NCBI GenBank assembly: GCA_004194705.1
Contig: SADC01001313.1
Span: forward strand, 1 to 64,000
DNA: 64,000 nt
Direction of reading: 5' to 3'
From: Ditylenchus dipsaci
Lineage: Eukaryota > Nematoda > Chromadorea > Rhabditida > Anguinidae
The notes beneath the pieces are model-generated. The model did no database searches. It saw only the letters and a program-made list of their open reading frames with translations, and was not told where the DNA came from. Positions 23,452 through 33,771 of this stretch are shown piece after piece. The position numbers and the translations under genes were made by a program. Numbering within the stretch: position 1 is the first letter of the stretch; the number at the start of each line of letters is the position of its first letter.

Positions 23452-23906
23452 TCAAATTCTGCCAGAAATTCGTCTGGCTAATTTCATGTCTCTGACCATG
23501 ATGGTGACTCGCTTAGCGTGGAGTGCGCAAAGGTTTGTATCCTCAAACAAGACTACTAACATGGCTTCAGCAGCCTCCTGGAGGCATTCAAGTGCCTCTC
23601 TTCTGAATAAAAACTATACTTTTCTTAAAAATATCTATATCTACCTATATCTTATCTCAAAGTGGCCCTGCTCTTGAGTCACTGCGCGCACCAGCCGTTG
23701 AAACGGTTTTTTTTGAGCCAACAAGAAAGTACTTTTTTGATACTTTCGTATCTCCATAAGTGCCCGCACCCCTAAATCTGATTTATGAATTTCCCGGATA
23801 ACAAATAACACCTGGTCGTATCTATGTGGGCGCCGAATGGCTTTAACGGTTTTTTCAGGCACAGATGGCTGTACAGTCTTGCGTGCTTTTTGACTGGTGA
23901 AGACAT
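23452..23906 (-). CDS. Divergent histone H3, possibly centromeric H3
   Basis: Histone-fold protein that would replace H3 in nucleosomes. Exons: 23,812-23,906 (short tail from MSSPVKK, then RRPHRY), 23,645-23,771 ([37 protein letters not shown]) and 23,452-23,602 ([40 protein letters not shown], stop TGA). The introns are 40 and 42 bases. It aligns with H3 from alpha-N through alpha-3. The tail is short and lacks the usual K4/K9/K27 settings, and the loop 1 region is about one residue longer than in H3; both fit cenH3 (CENP-A). Two one-base losses in exon 1 (an A run and a CC pair) break the frame, which could be base errors. A histone variant gene or young pseudogene is the alternative. Confidence 0.75.
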
Positions 23907-23959
23907 GGCTTTCGAAAATACGACAACATTAAAAATTTTAGACAACATGACTTTCAATA

Positions 23960-24650
23960 AAACAGGGTTTTAAACCTTGACTTGCAAATATTAAAAATAA
24001 CAGCATTTTATTGTCAAAATTAACAACAATCAACAGTAAATTTTTTTTTTCTTTTTGGTGCTTTCTTGGAGTTATTAGAGGCCTCTCTTAAAAAAAAATT
24101 CTGATTATTTAGATCACTGTCTGATATATTTTTAAAGGACCATGGTTATTGTGCGCGGCGACTGTCCCTGCCAATTCATTTTTAAATTTTATTGTATTTT
24201 AGACATTTCATTTTATTTAGTTCTGACCAGATAGGGCGACTTTGCAATTAATAAAATTTTATTTTTTTAATGATTATTCTTAATGTCATTTTTGTTGTAC
24301 GAAATAAATAAATTCATTTTATTTTTTTACCAGGAAGAAAATACATACAACAGAAATTATATACAACCACATATAGCAACCTGGCGAAGAAATATGCGAT
24401 ATCAAAATTATTGACACTATTAGCAAGTACCCAACCATAAGTTTTAAATATAGTCTCGAACCCGCAAGCACCTAGACTACCTCTGCCACACCCTACCCCC
24501 CCCCCCCTTCATCCACGAGAAGAGGTTTTTGAGTTGAGAGTTACCTAAAACCTTGTTAATTTTCAGTCAGACGAACAGGTACCTCCTACTAGTGTCAAAA
24601 TTCAATTACATAGACAGCAACAAAATTAGCGCTAAAAGGGAAATAATTAT
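23960..24650. other. Intergenic, with a foldback fragment
   Basis: Holds a one-armed fragment (AAAGGACCATGGTTATTGTG, 24,135-24,190) of the family seen at 1,869, and at 24,445-24,500, minus strand, a weak tRNA-like pair GTGTGGCAGAGGTAG / GGGTTCGAGACTA that is too closely spaced for a tRNA gene. Confidence 0.4.
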
Positions 24651-25857
24651 TCAAGTGCTGGCCAAAGTTCTAGTCCAAGATACACAGCTGTTGCACTGGA
24701 CAATTCTCACCGCATAATCAGTTGCTGATTTTTCCACAATCAAAGGACGTTGCACTTGCTGCTGTTGGCACACTGTTGACATTGGTGAACTTCGACGTGA
24801 AACGACTGCCGGATTACAGCTTTGTCTTGAGACCTCCAAAATAGCCTTAAAAAGAAAGTGAAATTTGTCGGAACCTGATGCACTAACCTTTGTCTGAAAC
24901 TTCCAAAGACTCAACTGGGTTGTCGTCCACTAGATTGCAGGCATTTCCGACTCAGACAAGTTGTGCAAAGTCTAGCCACCTCCAAATTTCCTAAAGACAA
25001 CTGCACAAAGGTTGATTTCCAGCACAAATCTAGGAGGAAAGCAGTCCACCAACGGTTTCAAATAGCTTTTGATGTCAAGAGATTTCTGAGAAGCTCTGCA
25101 GCATCGCACTGTTTCACTACAATTGCTTTGCGCTGCTCCAATACGATTCTCTGCAAACTTTCAATGGGTGTCCTGATACAGGGTCTCTTTCCGAGGATGG
25201 CGAAATACTTAAATTATGAGATAAGTATAACAAAGTTTTTCAGCTAGAAACACACAGCTTAGACTTTTTGGTTCAACTCCGGTTTTGACTTTACTTGTGA
25301 AAGCTAATACTGAAGTTTTCGAAGTCTATCATAATAGAAAATTCTTAGCTAGTGTTCCTATTTAGACTAAGCGTTCCTAGTTTCGAAAGAAAGAGTTTAC
25401 CTGCATTTCTTGCTTGGTCCATCCAGTCTCAGAAAGCTTGCGCTTCTTTGGCCGCTACACACTAGGACCTTGCCTGTTGCTGCTGGGATTGGATTTGTTG
25501 CTGGGGTTGCTGGAAGAACCCTGTCTGCTGTTGCTCTTGGAAGTACCAGCCAGTCTGCTACTCTTGCGAAGATGCTGCTTCTCGACTTCATCTGAATCAA
25601 ACTTGAGTGAAAAGAATGAAAAATATCGAAACCCACTTCCGACTCATCAGTAAGCGTTGCACTGGTAGTGTACTCAAGTGTTGCGCTGGTTGTGTACTCA
25701 ATTCTTCGGCGTCGTCTTCAGATGACTCGATTATGATCAGTTGAGGAGTCAGGGCACGAGGCTTGGTGTTCTGTGTTTCGCTGTTGAGGGCAGTGTTTTT
25801 ATCATCATCCATACAGATGACTTCAGGAGCAATAGTTGGTGGTTGAGGCTCAGACAT
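24651..25857 (-). CDS. Unrecognised serine-rich, nuclear-looking protein
   Basis: Exons: about 25,633-25,857 (MSEPQPPTIAPEVICMDDDK... IIIESSEDDAEEL), 25,401-25,591 (EKQHLRKSSRLAGTSK, then RPKKRKLSETGWTKQEMQ after an internal stop), about 24,888-25,207 (PIESLQRIVLEQRKAIVVKQ) and 24,651-24,845. Introns of 41 and 42 bases have GT..AG ends; a third, about 193 bases long, is less sure. The acidic patches, SSRLAG, the PKKRK nuclear-import-like signal and a GWT..E start reminiscent of a SANT/Myb helix suggest a chromatin protein. An EYTTSATL unit occurs twice in tandem. At least three frame breaks or stops. It lies between the H3-like gene and the Polinton polymerase, and could belong to host or element. 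Confidence 0.45.
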
Positions 25858-26234
25858 CTAGAAAAAGCAGCAAATATTAGACAAATGACAATGAAAAAGT
25901 AATAGGCAAGACTAGAGATGGCATATATAGACAAATTGCAGACTATTGGCTGATCGATGAGCAAAACGAGCATTTGACTTTACAACAGCTTTTCGAAGAG
26001 ACTTGGACATGATCCGCTTCTTAGATAACTGATAAAAGACGCATTTAGTCGGGGAATAAATAACTATGGCAATAGATTGTGAGAAACACGTGATCCTTTC
26101 AGCCGGAAATCAGTAGCAGTCTGTTTATTTCCGGAGAGAACTTTCAAAACAATAGATAAATATCGCCGAAAGGCGCACGATCAGATATTACCGGAAGAAG
26201 TCATAACTTGTTTAAAAAATTATTTGCAGAAAAC

Positions 26235-26241
26235 TATAAAT
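26235..26241 (+). promoter_or_regulatory. TATA box of the Polinton polymerase
   Basis: TATAAAT 25 bases before ATG 26,266, a spacing that would give a very short leader. Confidence 0.4.
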
Positions 26242-26265
26242 CATTAAAATTTATTGATTGCAAAA

Positions 26266-29200
26266 ATGCCTTCTGTAGTGCGAGAACCATTTATTCCTGA
26301 CTCAAACGTCGGCAAAAAAGTTTTTCATTTTCTGAAAAAAGTTCACGTCCAATTCTGCCAGATTGTCGGAGAAGAAGTGAATCATTAAGAAGTGAGCGTC
26401 GGAAAATGCCAGATTCTTTATCTACAAACTTACCAATCAGTAATTTTCGCTAATTTTTCTCAAATAATAAATATTTCCAGGTATTCAAAAAGTTTGGACT
26501 TTCGCAGTCTGTTATTATTGGAGTTCTTCAAAATGAAAGTGATCACCCTGAAGTTTATCTAAGAAAGTCCTGAACGAAGCTATAGACGAAGCTTACAATG
26601 CCAACAAAAATGCAGTCAAATTTCAGATGCTTATAGATGCAGAGGGCTTGGACATGCCGATTCTGATTCCACCTAGGCCACGCGATCAAATACAGTGGAA
26701 GCCATATTCAACAAAATTGAACGTGTAGGCAATAGCAAAAATGCAGTGAATTTGATGTATACTCGTCTAAAAATAACAATCACCACCTTTTCACCAAAAC
26801 AGCAGATGCTAATGCTCTCGCCTATGGACTAGGTGGTAAGTTCCATGCTCGTCGACACTTTGGCACCAACAACAAGCACTGCATTGGCGTGGAAGATCAA
26901 AGCAACTATTGCTTATTTGTGGCTCTTGAATTAAGTCGTCTCTATCACGACCATAAACTTAAGGGAGAAAGAGAAAGCAATGGCAATAAATCTTTACTGA
27001 GTTGGGACGCTTTTTACAATATTGCTCACGGCAAAAGCTCATATGCATCCGGAAAAAGGCAAAGAATCGCTAAAGAATTGATTGCCAAAGCAAACATCCA
27101 TTTGATCAGGGCTCTTACGGCCTCCAACATGTTGCTGAAGTCCAGGAGTTCTACGATAATGTCTATCCAGGTTTTTTTTGTCATAATTTTTTGAAACGCT
27201 TTCTTTTGCAGATATGTACCGCATTGTTGTGTTTGACGAAAATGTTACCTTAAAGCCGCTGTGGAAATGTGTAGGTAGACGCCGCTTTGTTGTTGCGATC
27301 TATTACGTATTTGATGAGAAGCGAGAAATTGGCCACTATAGCGCTATTCTCAACATCGCGAAATTTTTCAAAGTAATTTTATAGACTTTTTTCACAGAAT
27401 TTTCGCCAATTTTAGTGGAAAATTTTGCGTGGACTGTGAAAGCTCATATGGAAAAAATTGGAGCACAGGCTGCGATGTGTTGCTCGTTGCCCCAGTTGCA
27501 CGGAAATCGGTTGGAGCTACCCTTGCACTCCTACAGCAGGATTTCATCAGGAGTGTGCTGAATGCAACCGTAGTTTTTTAAACTCTAATTGCTTCGTAAA
27601 TCACTTGAAAAATGGATGCTGCCGGACGTACAAGAAGTGCACTAGTTGTCGCCAACCATACAACACCAAGAAGAAGCATGTGTGCGGCGAACTATTTTGT
27701 CGTCTTTGCCACGTCTACCACGAAAAAAAACGTGGATGCTTTATACAGCCTTTGGAGTACAAGCCTAACCTAAGCCTTACAGAATTGTGTGCATGGACTT
27801 TGAATGTGAGGTTTATTTTTCTTTTCAAGCAAAAAATGATTTTTCAGGTACTCAAGATCAAAAAGTAGAAGATGATACGGCGAACGCAGCTGAAATTTTA
27901 AACACGTTGTCAACTATGTATCTGCACGTGTTCATTGTACTGAGTGTAATGGAGTTAAAACAGAAGAGTGTGAAATATGCCGCTCGAGCTCACATTTAGC
28001 GTGGAGCGGAGTACCGAGGCCGGATAACCCATCACCAGAGCCACTTAATGAATTCCTCGAATGGCTTATGAATTCTTGGGACAGCAAATATGATACTGTC
28101 ATATATGCCATTACGGAGGTTGTTTTTCTTTTTATTTATTTACCTTCGTGATTAAGGCGATATGATCATCATTTTTTGCTCAATAGGATGTATGAGCTCA
28201 GCTTGCGGCCAAAAGTTTTGATCGGAGGATGCAAAATCTATCAAATGACCTTGAAATGCAGAAAAAAATCAAAACTTATTTTCAGGTAAATTTCGTCAGT
28301 AATTTTTTACCTTATTGTTTGCAGAGATTCGTTCCTTCTCATGCCTGTGAAATTAGCTGCTCTTCCTAAGACTTTTGGACTTGCTGTGAAGCCGAAAATG
28401 TATTTTCCTCATCTTTTCAACAAAGTGATTATTTAGTTCAAAATATTTTATTCGTAACTTGATTACAGGCTACAAATTATGAAGAACACTTAAAAACACT
28501 TCCACCAATGCATAACTACTGTCCAGAGACAATGAAGCTAGAAGACAAGAAAAATTTGTCAAGTGGTATAACGAGAATTACAACACTCCGTTTCTTCTTC
28601 GATTGAATTAGGTTTTTATTCATTTTATGATTCGACAAAATAAGTTTAGCGGAATATTGTGAGAATGACACGCAAATACTACAAGAATCTGTAATGGCGA
28701 TGAGAAAAATTTTAATGGGCATCACATCTATGAAAATGGCTGAATTCGACGTGATGAAAACATCTTCGACAATAGCTGGTTTTCATTAATTCAATATATT
28801 ACCTATAATTTCACAATTTAGGCATTTGTATGAAAATATTCCGAGGAATGTTTCTCAAATCAAATCATTTGGCCATTGTCCCAGAAGGAGGTTATGAAAG
28901 GAATGATAGGCAAAGTGCGATAGCCATCAATATTTTACATGGCGCTCTGCAGAATTCGGCGAAAAATAGAGCACGCTGGCAATGGAGGAGAGAAGCACGT
29001 ATTGGTACCAGGCCATCAGAAACCATATAAACTAGATGGGTGGATTGAAGCTGAGAAAAAGCAATAGAGTTCTTAGGGTAAGCTATCAGTCCTATGCATT
29101 TTTATTTGATTTTAAGGTGTTATGTACACGGATGTCGTAAATGTATGCCCAGAGGCAACGAGAGATGCTTGAATGGAAAAGAAGCTCAGCAAAACTACCA

Positions 29201-30919
29201 GGAAACACTCAGCAGAATCAAGGCTATCACAATCTCTGAGGATGTTGAAGAAGTTCAAGAAGTCTGGGAGTGTGAGGTTCGTGCTATGCTAGAGAGAGAT
29301 GCAATTATGAAGCATCATTTTGACGATATCCCTAATATTTGGCTGCTTGATCCTCGAAATGCATATTTTGGAGGACGGACTGGACCACTAGTGCTCTTGG
29401 CAATGGCAAGCAAACTGCTAAAATTCAATGGCAGATATTGTGTCACTCTATCCTTTTGTGAACTATATCACGGAGTACCCAGTGGGCATTCCTGAAATTC
29501 TTACACCTGATATACATACTGTATGCTGGACAAAGCTTCGGACATTACTCACAAAGGATTGTTGATGGTAAGAGTAAATAATTTGACGATATTCGTAACA
29601 CATTCTTAAGGTGAGAATTTTGGCACCAAAAGATTTGAAGCTTGCTGTTATGCCTTTTCGCACATCTAATGGACTCGTTTTCCCACTGTGTGCTAAATGT
29701 GCGACTAACAACAGCTCTTCATGCCAACACGAGGATGAAAAGCGTGCATTCATCGCAACCAGTGCACACATTGAGCTAGAATTAGCACTTGAAAGGGGCT
29801 ACGTCGTGGACCGGGTGTTCAAATTTGGCACTATAAACAATGGGACTCCGAGCTGTTCAAAGACTACGTGCGCACGTTCCTCAAATGAAAGTACAAGCTA
29901 GCGGATGGCCATTGGCAGCGAAACAGATCAGGAAAAGAAAGACTATTCGGCTGCGTATGCACAGAACTTCAACATCACATTGAATCCTACTAAATTGGAT
30001 ATGGGACTAAATCCTGGCATGCGATTCATTTCCAAACTTTGCTTGAACAGGTGAACATTATGACTTTTGAAATAAACAACAACTTTTTAAGCTATGGGGA
30101 AAATTTTCAATGAGAAATGAACTGGCAAAAAGTGAGGTAGTCACCAACCCTGCTGAGTACTACGAAAATTTTTTGATCACACTCTTGAAATTCTCAAGTT
30201 ATACCAATGACATGTGGCACATCTCATGCAATTAGATTAGTCTACCGTAAGAAGAAAGCGTTCGTGGAAGAGCATCAGGTGTCTAATGTTGTCATTTCTT
30301 TGTGGACCACTGCAGCTGCTCGGTATTTTTCGATAATTTTTATTTTTCGAAAGCTCTTTTATTTTGATTATACAGAATTCAGCTTATAAACACATGGAGC
30401 TTATTGAAAACACCAAAGGATGTCGCGTGCTTTACACAGATACTGGTAAGCTATTCTTAAAATTCAATTCCACATTATAGATTTCAGATAGCGTTATATA
30501 TGAGCATCCTGTCGAAGCAAATCCTTTGGAGATGGGCGAGTTTCTAGGTCAAATGACAGCCGAGTACAGTGACTCTGACATAATTCTATGGGCTTGCACT
30601 GGTCCAAAGCAGTATGCAATGGAGCTAAGGACAAAGAATTCTGAAGAGCTGCTCGATTGGCATGTCATCAAAGTGCGAGGGTTGACTTTGGACGAGAGAA
30701 ACGGAAGAAGCTACAGTTCGACAAATTTCTAGAGATGACAATATCACATGGCAACAACGACTTTGTACGTCTCGACTACAACTCTTTTGGTCCAACACGT
30801 GATTCATTAGTTTTGTCTACAGCGACCCACAGACGTTTAAAGCTACTTGTAATAAAGGCCCAATTTCGGCTTTTCAGTCTATCCTCATGGATTCATTCAG
30901 CAAAACTTTGATTGCTTGA
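26266..30919 (+). pseudogene. polB: Polinton family B DNA polymerase, intron-rich and broken
   Basis: Protein-primed DNA polymerase that replicates the element. In order: N-terminal region (26,266-27,170, containing HFGTNNKHCIGVEDQSNYCL), a cysteine-rich zinc-binding region before the exonuclease (27,458-27,760), exonuclease motif I (MDFECE, 27,794-27,811), motif II region (28,105-28,185), palm motif A (DIVSLYPF, 29,434-29,457), a conserved PFRTSNGLVFPLCAKCA stretch (29,653-29,703), motif B split by an intron (KLCLNR / LWGKF) and motif C YTDTDS split by another (30,435-30,495). At least twelve GT..AG introns of 37-53 bases can be placed, for example 27,171-27,211, 27,811-27,847, 29,568-29,610, 30,051-30,091 and 30,446-30,487. 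Frame breaks remain after splicing (near 26,570, 28,105, 29,430, 29,850, 30,690, 30,850), several in short homopolymers. All key motifs are still visible. Confidence 0.85.
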
Positions 30920-31013
30920 CCAACAATTGCTGAGAAGCAAAATAGCTTTGTCAATTAAATGTACCAGATTTATAAAACGCTCTAATAAATGATTTACTTT
31001 AAAAACACACAAT

Positions 31014-31622
31014 TTACAAAAAACTATAGAAGAGTTTCTTCATTTCGCCACAAATATTAACCATTAGTTTAACATCACCAGCCAATGGTGCTACTGCGTT
31101 TTTCCGGAGCAAAGCATTCTGTTTTTTGATTTCGGATTTCTTGTCAACTTTGGTCGGTAGCGTTGGAATGGCATCCAGAAGCTCTGGTTCTTTTAGTCCA
31201 GAAAGAGACCATCTAAATTAAAAAAATGAAAATTATACTGAATGACACAGTACCTGATTTCTGTAAGTTCCAGTGGGTAGTAGTCCTGGTGACCCTTGTT
31301 TTTGCAGTCAATGATAACCGGCAGTAGAGGGTGCTCCAAAACTATACGGTGCCGGGCATAAAAATGCTGCTCCACGGTTATTTCAAAAGCCTCTATAAGC
31401 AGAGCATTGCCGAGCAGAAAGTCTGAATCCTCCGAAATTTATTCGTTGGCTGGTGTGGGTTGTGAAAAGAGCTGCTCCCGTTTCAACAAGCTTGCGAATT
31501 TTGGCAAGGCAAAGCTTTTGCTTAGGCCAGTCTTTTAGAGTAGCTCCCAATTCTTCCACATCGCAGTTCATCATCTGGCACAAAAGCTCGATCAACGAAA
31601 CTCTGGAGTACATTTGTGCCAT
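31014..31622 (-). CDS. PAZ-only protein carried by the Polinton
   Basis: About 190 residues. The first exon (31,254-31,622) starts MAQMYSRVSLIELLCQMMN, like the strand and helix opening an Argonaute PAZ domain. After a frame break near 31,435 it gives ITVEQHFYARHRIVLEHP, then LPVII and YYPLELTEI, close to the Argonaute pattern TVxQYFxxRHxxxLxxPxLP ... YxPLExxxI. A 41-base intron (31,213-31,253) leads to a basic tail (KVDKKSEIKKQNALLRKNAV) and stop 31,014-31,016. There are no MID, PIWI or RNase III domains and no room for them. PAZ pockets hold the 3' end of small RNAs, so a decoy or silencing suppressor is my inference. It starts 9 bases after the glycoprotein gene ends. A truncated host Argonaute is the alternative, but the gene has its own start, intron and stop within the cassette. 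Confidence 0.72.
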
Positions 31623-31631
31623 ATCTGAATT

Positions 31632-32440
31632 TCATGCTAAATAAATGTCTTTGTCAGTATTCAGTCGCCGACGCTGTTCATTAACCGTTTTTATACAGAA
31701 TACCGTCAAAAGCATAAAGATAAGATCAATGATTATCCAAAAATACTGTAACAAATGATGGCTATTTGCCAATTTTGAAGGTTCAGCGTTGAAAGGGGAG
31801 AGAACAACAGAAATTAAATTTCTCGCTGCTGATAGAAGAAACCTTCTCAACGGTTGAGTTCTTAAACTTGAAAATGCTGTAGTTTTTTATATAATAGATG
31901 ACACCGTCTAGTGCTAGAACATCACTATATCCTAATTCCAAAGTACCAACAAAAGTTGTTTTCACAGTCACGCTGCTGCTATCCCATAATTGATCAATTT
32001 TCAGGATTTTGGACACCTTGTGGTTAGAATTTGGTAGAGAACACCCTGTGAATGATCGAATCGCAACAATTCAAATTCTAAAAAAAGAAGTTTTTCGCTA
32101 TAAGCTCTGATAACAGAAGTTATATTAGAGCCGGCATCACGAGAAATAACAAAAGAGTAGCCATCGTATTGAAAGCAGCATTCAACAAAAGGTTTGACTA
32201 GCTTGGTACGCAATACCACCGAGCTAGTTTTTCAAAAGTGTGAGGATTCTGTAGACTTACACGCAAGCTATTATTCCAACTTGACTCGACAATGCAAGCT
32301 TTATCAGTAGAATAACCAAAAAAAGAGGAAGCTGACTGTGGTCGCGAAAAAACACTGTGAGAATCACTCAACAATACTGATGACACATGAATGTTGAACG
32401 AGCAAAGCAATAAAACAAATAAAACAGACACCCGGTACAT
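31632..32440 (-). CDS. Type I membrane glycoprotein of the Polinton cassette
   Basis: Starts with a clear signal peptide (MYRVSVLFVLLLCSF..., cut near residue 20) and ends with a membrane span (YFWIIIDLIFMLLTVFCI, near 31,740-31,690) and a short basic tail (NEQRRRLNTDK). The middle of about 200 residues would lie outside the membrane and has four N-glycosylation sequons (NNS, NIT, NYS, NST) and a CC pair. One intron of 37 or 59 bases starts at 32,260; the 59-base choice keeps the frame. Two frame breaks follow (near 32,045 and 31,800). I do not recognise the fold. An envelope-like or receptor-like role is possible, but nothing here shows a fusion peptide. Some nematode Mavericks are known to carry a herpesvirus gB-like fusogen; this is far shorter and not visibly related. 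Confidence 0.6.
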
Positions 32441-32474
32441 TTGAAAAAGTTAAAACTTTTCTATTGCTACATAT

Positions 32475-32483
32475 CTTTATATA
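32475..32483 (-). promoter_or_regulatory. TATA box of the glycoprotein gene
   Basis: Reads TATATAAAG on the minus strand, about 35 bases before the glycoprotein ATG, at the end of a TA run. Confidence 0.4.
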
Positions 32484-32495
32484 TATATATATTAT

Positions 32496-33094
32496 TTATT
32501 TTGCACAACAAAATTGAAAGGTGAGCGATTTTACAAATTGATATGTTGTCTGAATTTGCTCAACACATTTAGCACCTGTGACAACAACCTTTCCAGATCT
32601 GAAAATAAGAATGCTTATGTTGGATGATCCTTTTTTCATCTTATAAATAAGTCCAGGAAAAATTTCTGGTTCATACGACAAATTTCTGCTGAGGTTGCGG
32701 TGAAAAGTTGCTAGAGAATTCAAGTTGACTTGCTTGTTGAGTTTAAACGATGCAACAATATTTGAACCTAAAAACGAATCTGGAAGAAAAGTTTTAATTT
32801 CATGAATACCTGATGTGCAATAATTCGTATCAAAGAATTCCCTGGCTGTTTTTGTACCATCCTGGCAAAAATTCTAATAGCCTTGTAATTGTCTTCCACA
32901 GATTTACCACCTGTTACTACTAGTTTTCCAGATTTAAAAATAGAGCACGTAGTGGCCGGCTTTCGAATACGTACAAATATGGCAGAAAATGTTTTCGGCT
33001 TGTAGATAGAATTTGCCAACTTCAACTTTCTTAAATCAATGCTTCTGTTGAGCGTGCACGTAGAGACCACATTTTGCAAACAAGGCTGAAACAT
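32496..33094 (-). CDS. TATA-binding protein homologue in a Polinton
   Basis: About 190 residues, the size of the TBP core saddle with almost no N-terminal tail. Repeat 1 (exon 32,810-33,094) has QNVVSTCTLNRSIDLRKLKL, FSAIFVRIRKPATT, SGKLVVTGGKS and ARMVQK. Repeat 2 (exon 32,496-32,767) has YEPEIFPGLIYKM, ILIFRSGKVVVTGAKC. The four phenylalanines that wedge into the TATA minor groove are present (KTFSA, SIFKSG, EIFPG, LIFRSG), unlike TBP-like factors (TLF), which lose some. A 42-base intron (32,768-32,809) sits between the repeats. One frame break in a GGG run near 32,845 needs checking. It begins 23 bases from the ATPase start, transcribed away from it, and is the first gene of the minus cassette. 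Known role of the family: TATA recognition and recruitment of TFIIB and polymerase. Confidence 0.88.
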
Positions 33095-33117
33095 AAAACA
33101 TATATAACAAAAAAGGA

Positions 33118-33696
33118 ATGCAAAAAAGCCCTAAAATGTTCACTTCACCATTTACAATGTGCATTATTGGTGCTACGGGATCCGGTAAAACGCAATTTCT
33201 GATGCAATTTTTGTCAAATTGCAAAAAACTCATAAACCCTCCTCCAGCGCACATTCTCTATTGTTACGGTGAGACTAATTCTGAGGTACTGGCACTCCGC
33301 TCAAAAGGTATTGAAATTTTTCATGGTGCGCCCAGTGAAAAACAAATTAAAGAGAGAAAAAAACCTCTTCTTTTGCTAATGGACGATTTGCTGTTGGACT
33401 TAAAGACTGATTTTCTTGATCGTCTTTACACAAGAGGGTCACACAACTGGAATGTTTCATGCGTGCTTGTTAGTCAATCACTGTTCAGCAAGACTTTGCG
33501 AGTCGTTCGCTCAAATTCTCACTTCCTTGTGCTGATGAGAACACCGGCGTCGGAATTACAAATAAAAACACTAGGCAGCCAACTCTTTGCTGGAAACACG
33601 AAATATTTTATGGAATCTTACAAAGATGCGACTGAAAACCCTTTCACGTATCTTGTAATAAATATGCATCCAAAGCTCCTGAATACCTTCGGCTAA
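33118..33696 (+). CDS. Polinton genome-packaging ATPase
   Basis: 192-residue P-loop ATPase of the HerA/FtsK type that pumps DNA into the capsid. Walker A GATGSGKT at residues 18-25, Walker B KPLLLLMDD at 82-90, then a polar VSQS at 118-121. The length is normal for Polintons, and there are no introns or breaks. Two start codons are possible; the one at 33,138 leaves the Walker A strand intact and better suits transcription from the TATATAA at 33,101-33,107. Confidence 0.9.
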   Translation: MQKSPKMFTSPFTMCIIGATGSGKTQFLMQFLSNCKKLINPPPAHILYCYGETNSEVLALRSKGIEIFHGAPSEKQIKERKKPLLLLMDDLLLDLKTDFLDRLYTRGSHNWNVSCVLVSQSLFSKTLRVVRSNSHFLVLMRTPASELQIKTLGSQLFAGNTKYFMESYKDATENPFTYLVINMHPKLLNTFG

Positions 33697-33739
33697 GTAC
33701 AAAAATATTTCCTGACGAAACGATGACAATATATTTACC

Positions 33740-33748
33740 TATATAAGG
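33740..33748 (+). promoter_or_regulatory. TATA box of the 117-residue gene
   Basis: TATATAAGG, 24 bases before ATG 33,772, in the 75-base gap after the ATPase gene. Confidence 0.5.
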
Positions 33749-33771
33749 AGAAACAGAGAACAAAAATTAAA

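Noticed and set aside
31632..32440. Herpesvirus gB-like fusogen as found in some nematode Mavericks
   Set aside because: Far too short, no fusion loops or long helical core seen.
32496..33094. TBP-like factor (TLF/TRF2) instead of TBP
   Set aside because: The intercalating phenylalanines and the EPExFPGLIY motif are kept as in true TBP.
33101..33107. TATATAA as a shared TATA box for the divergent TBP and ATPase genes
   Set aside because: Only about 10 bases from each first ATG, too close for both; could serve the ATPase from its second ATG, so not listed as a feature.
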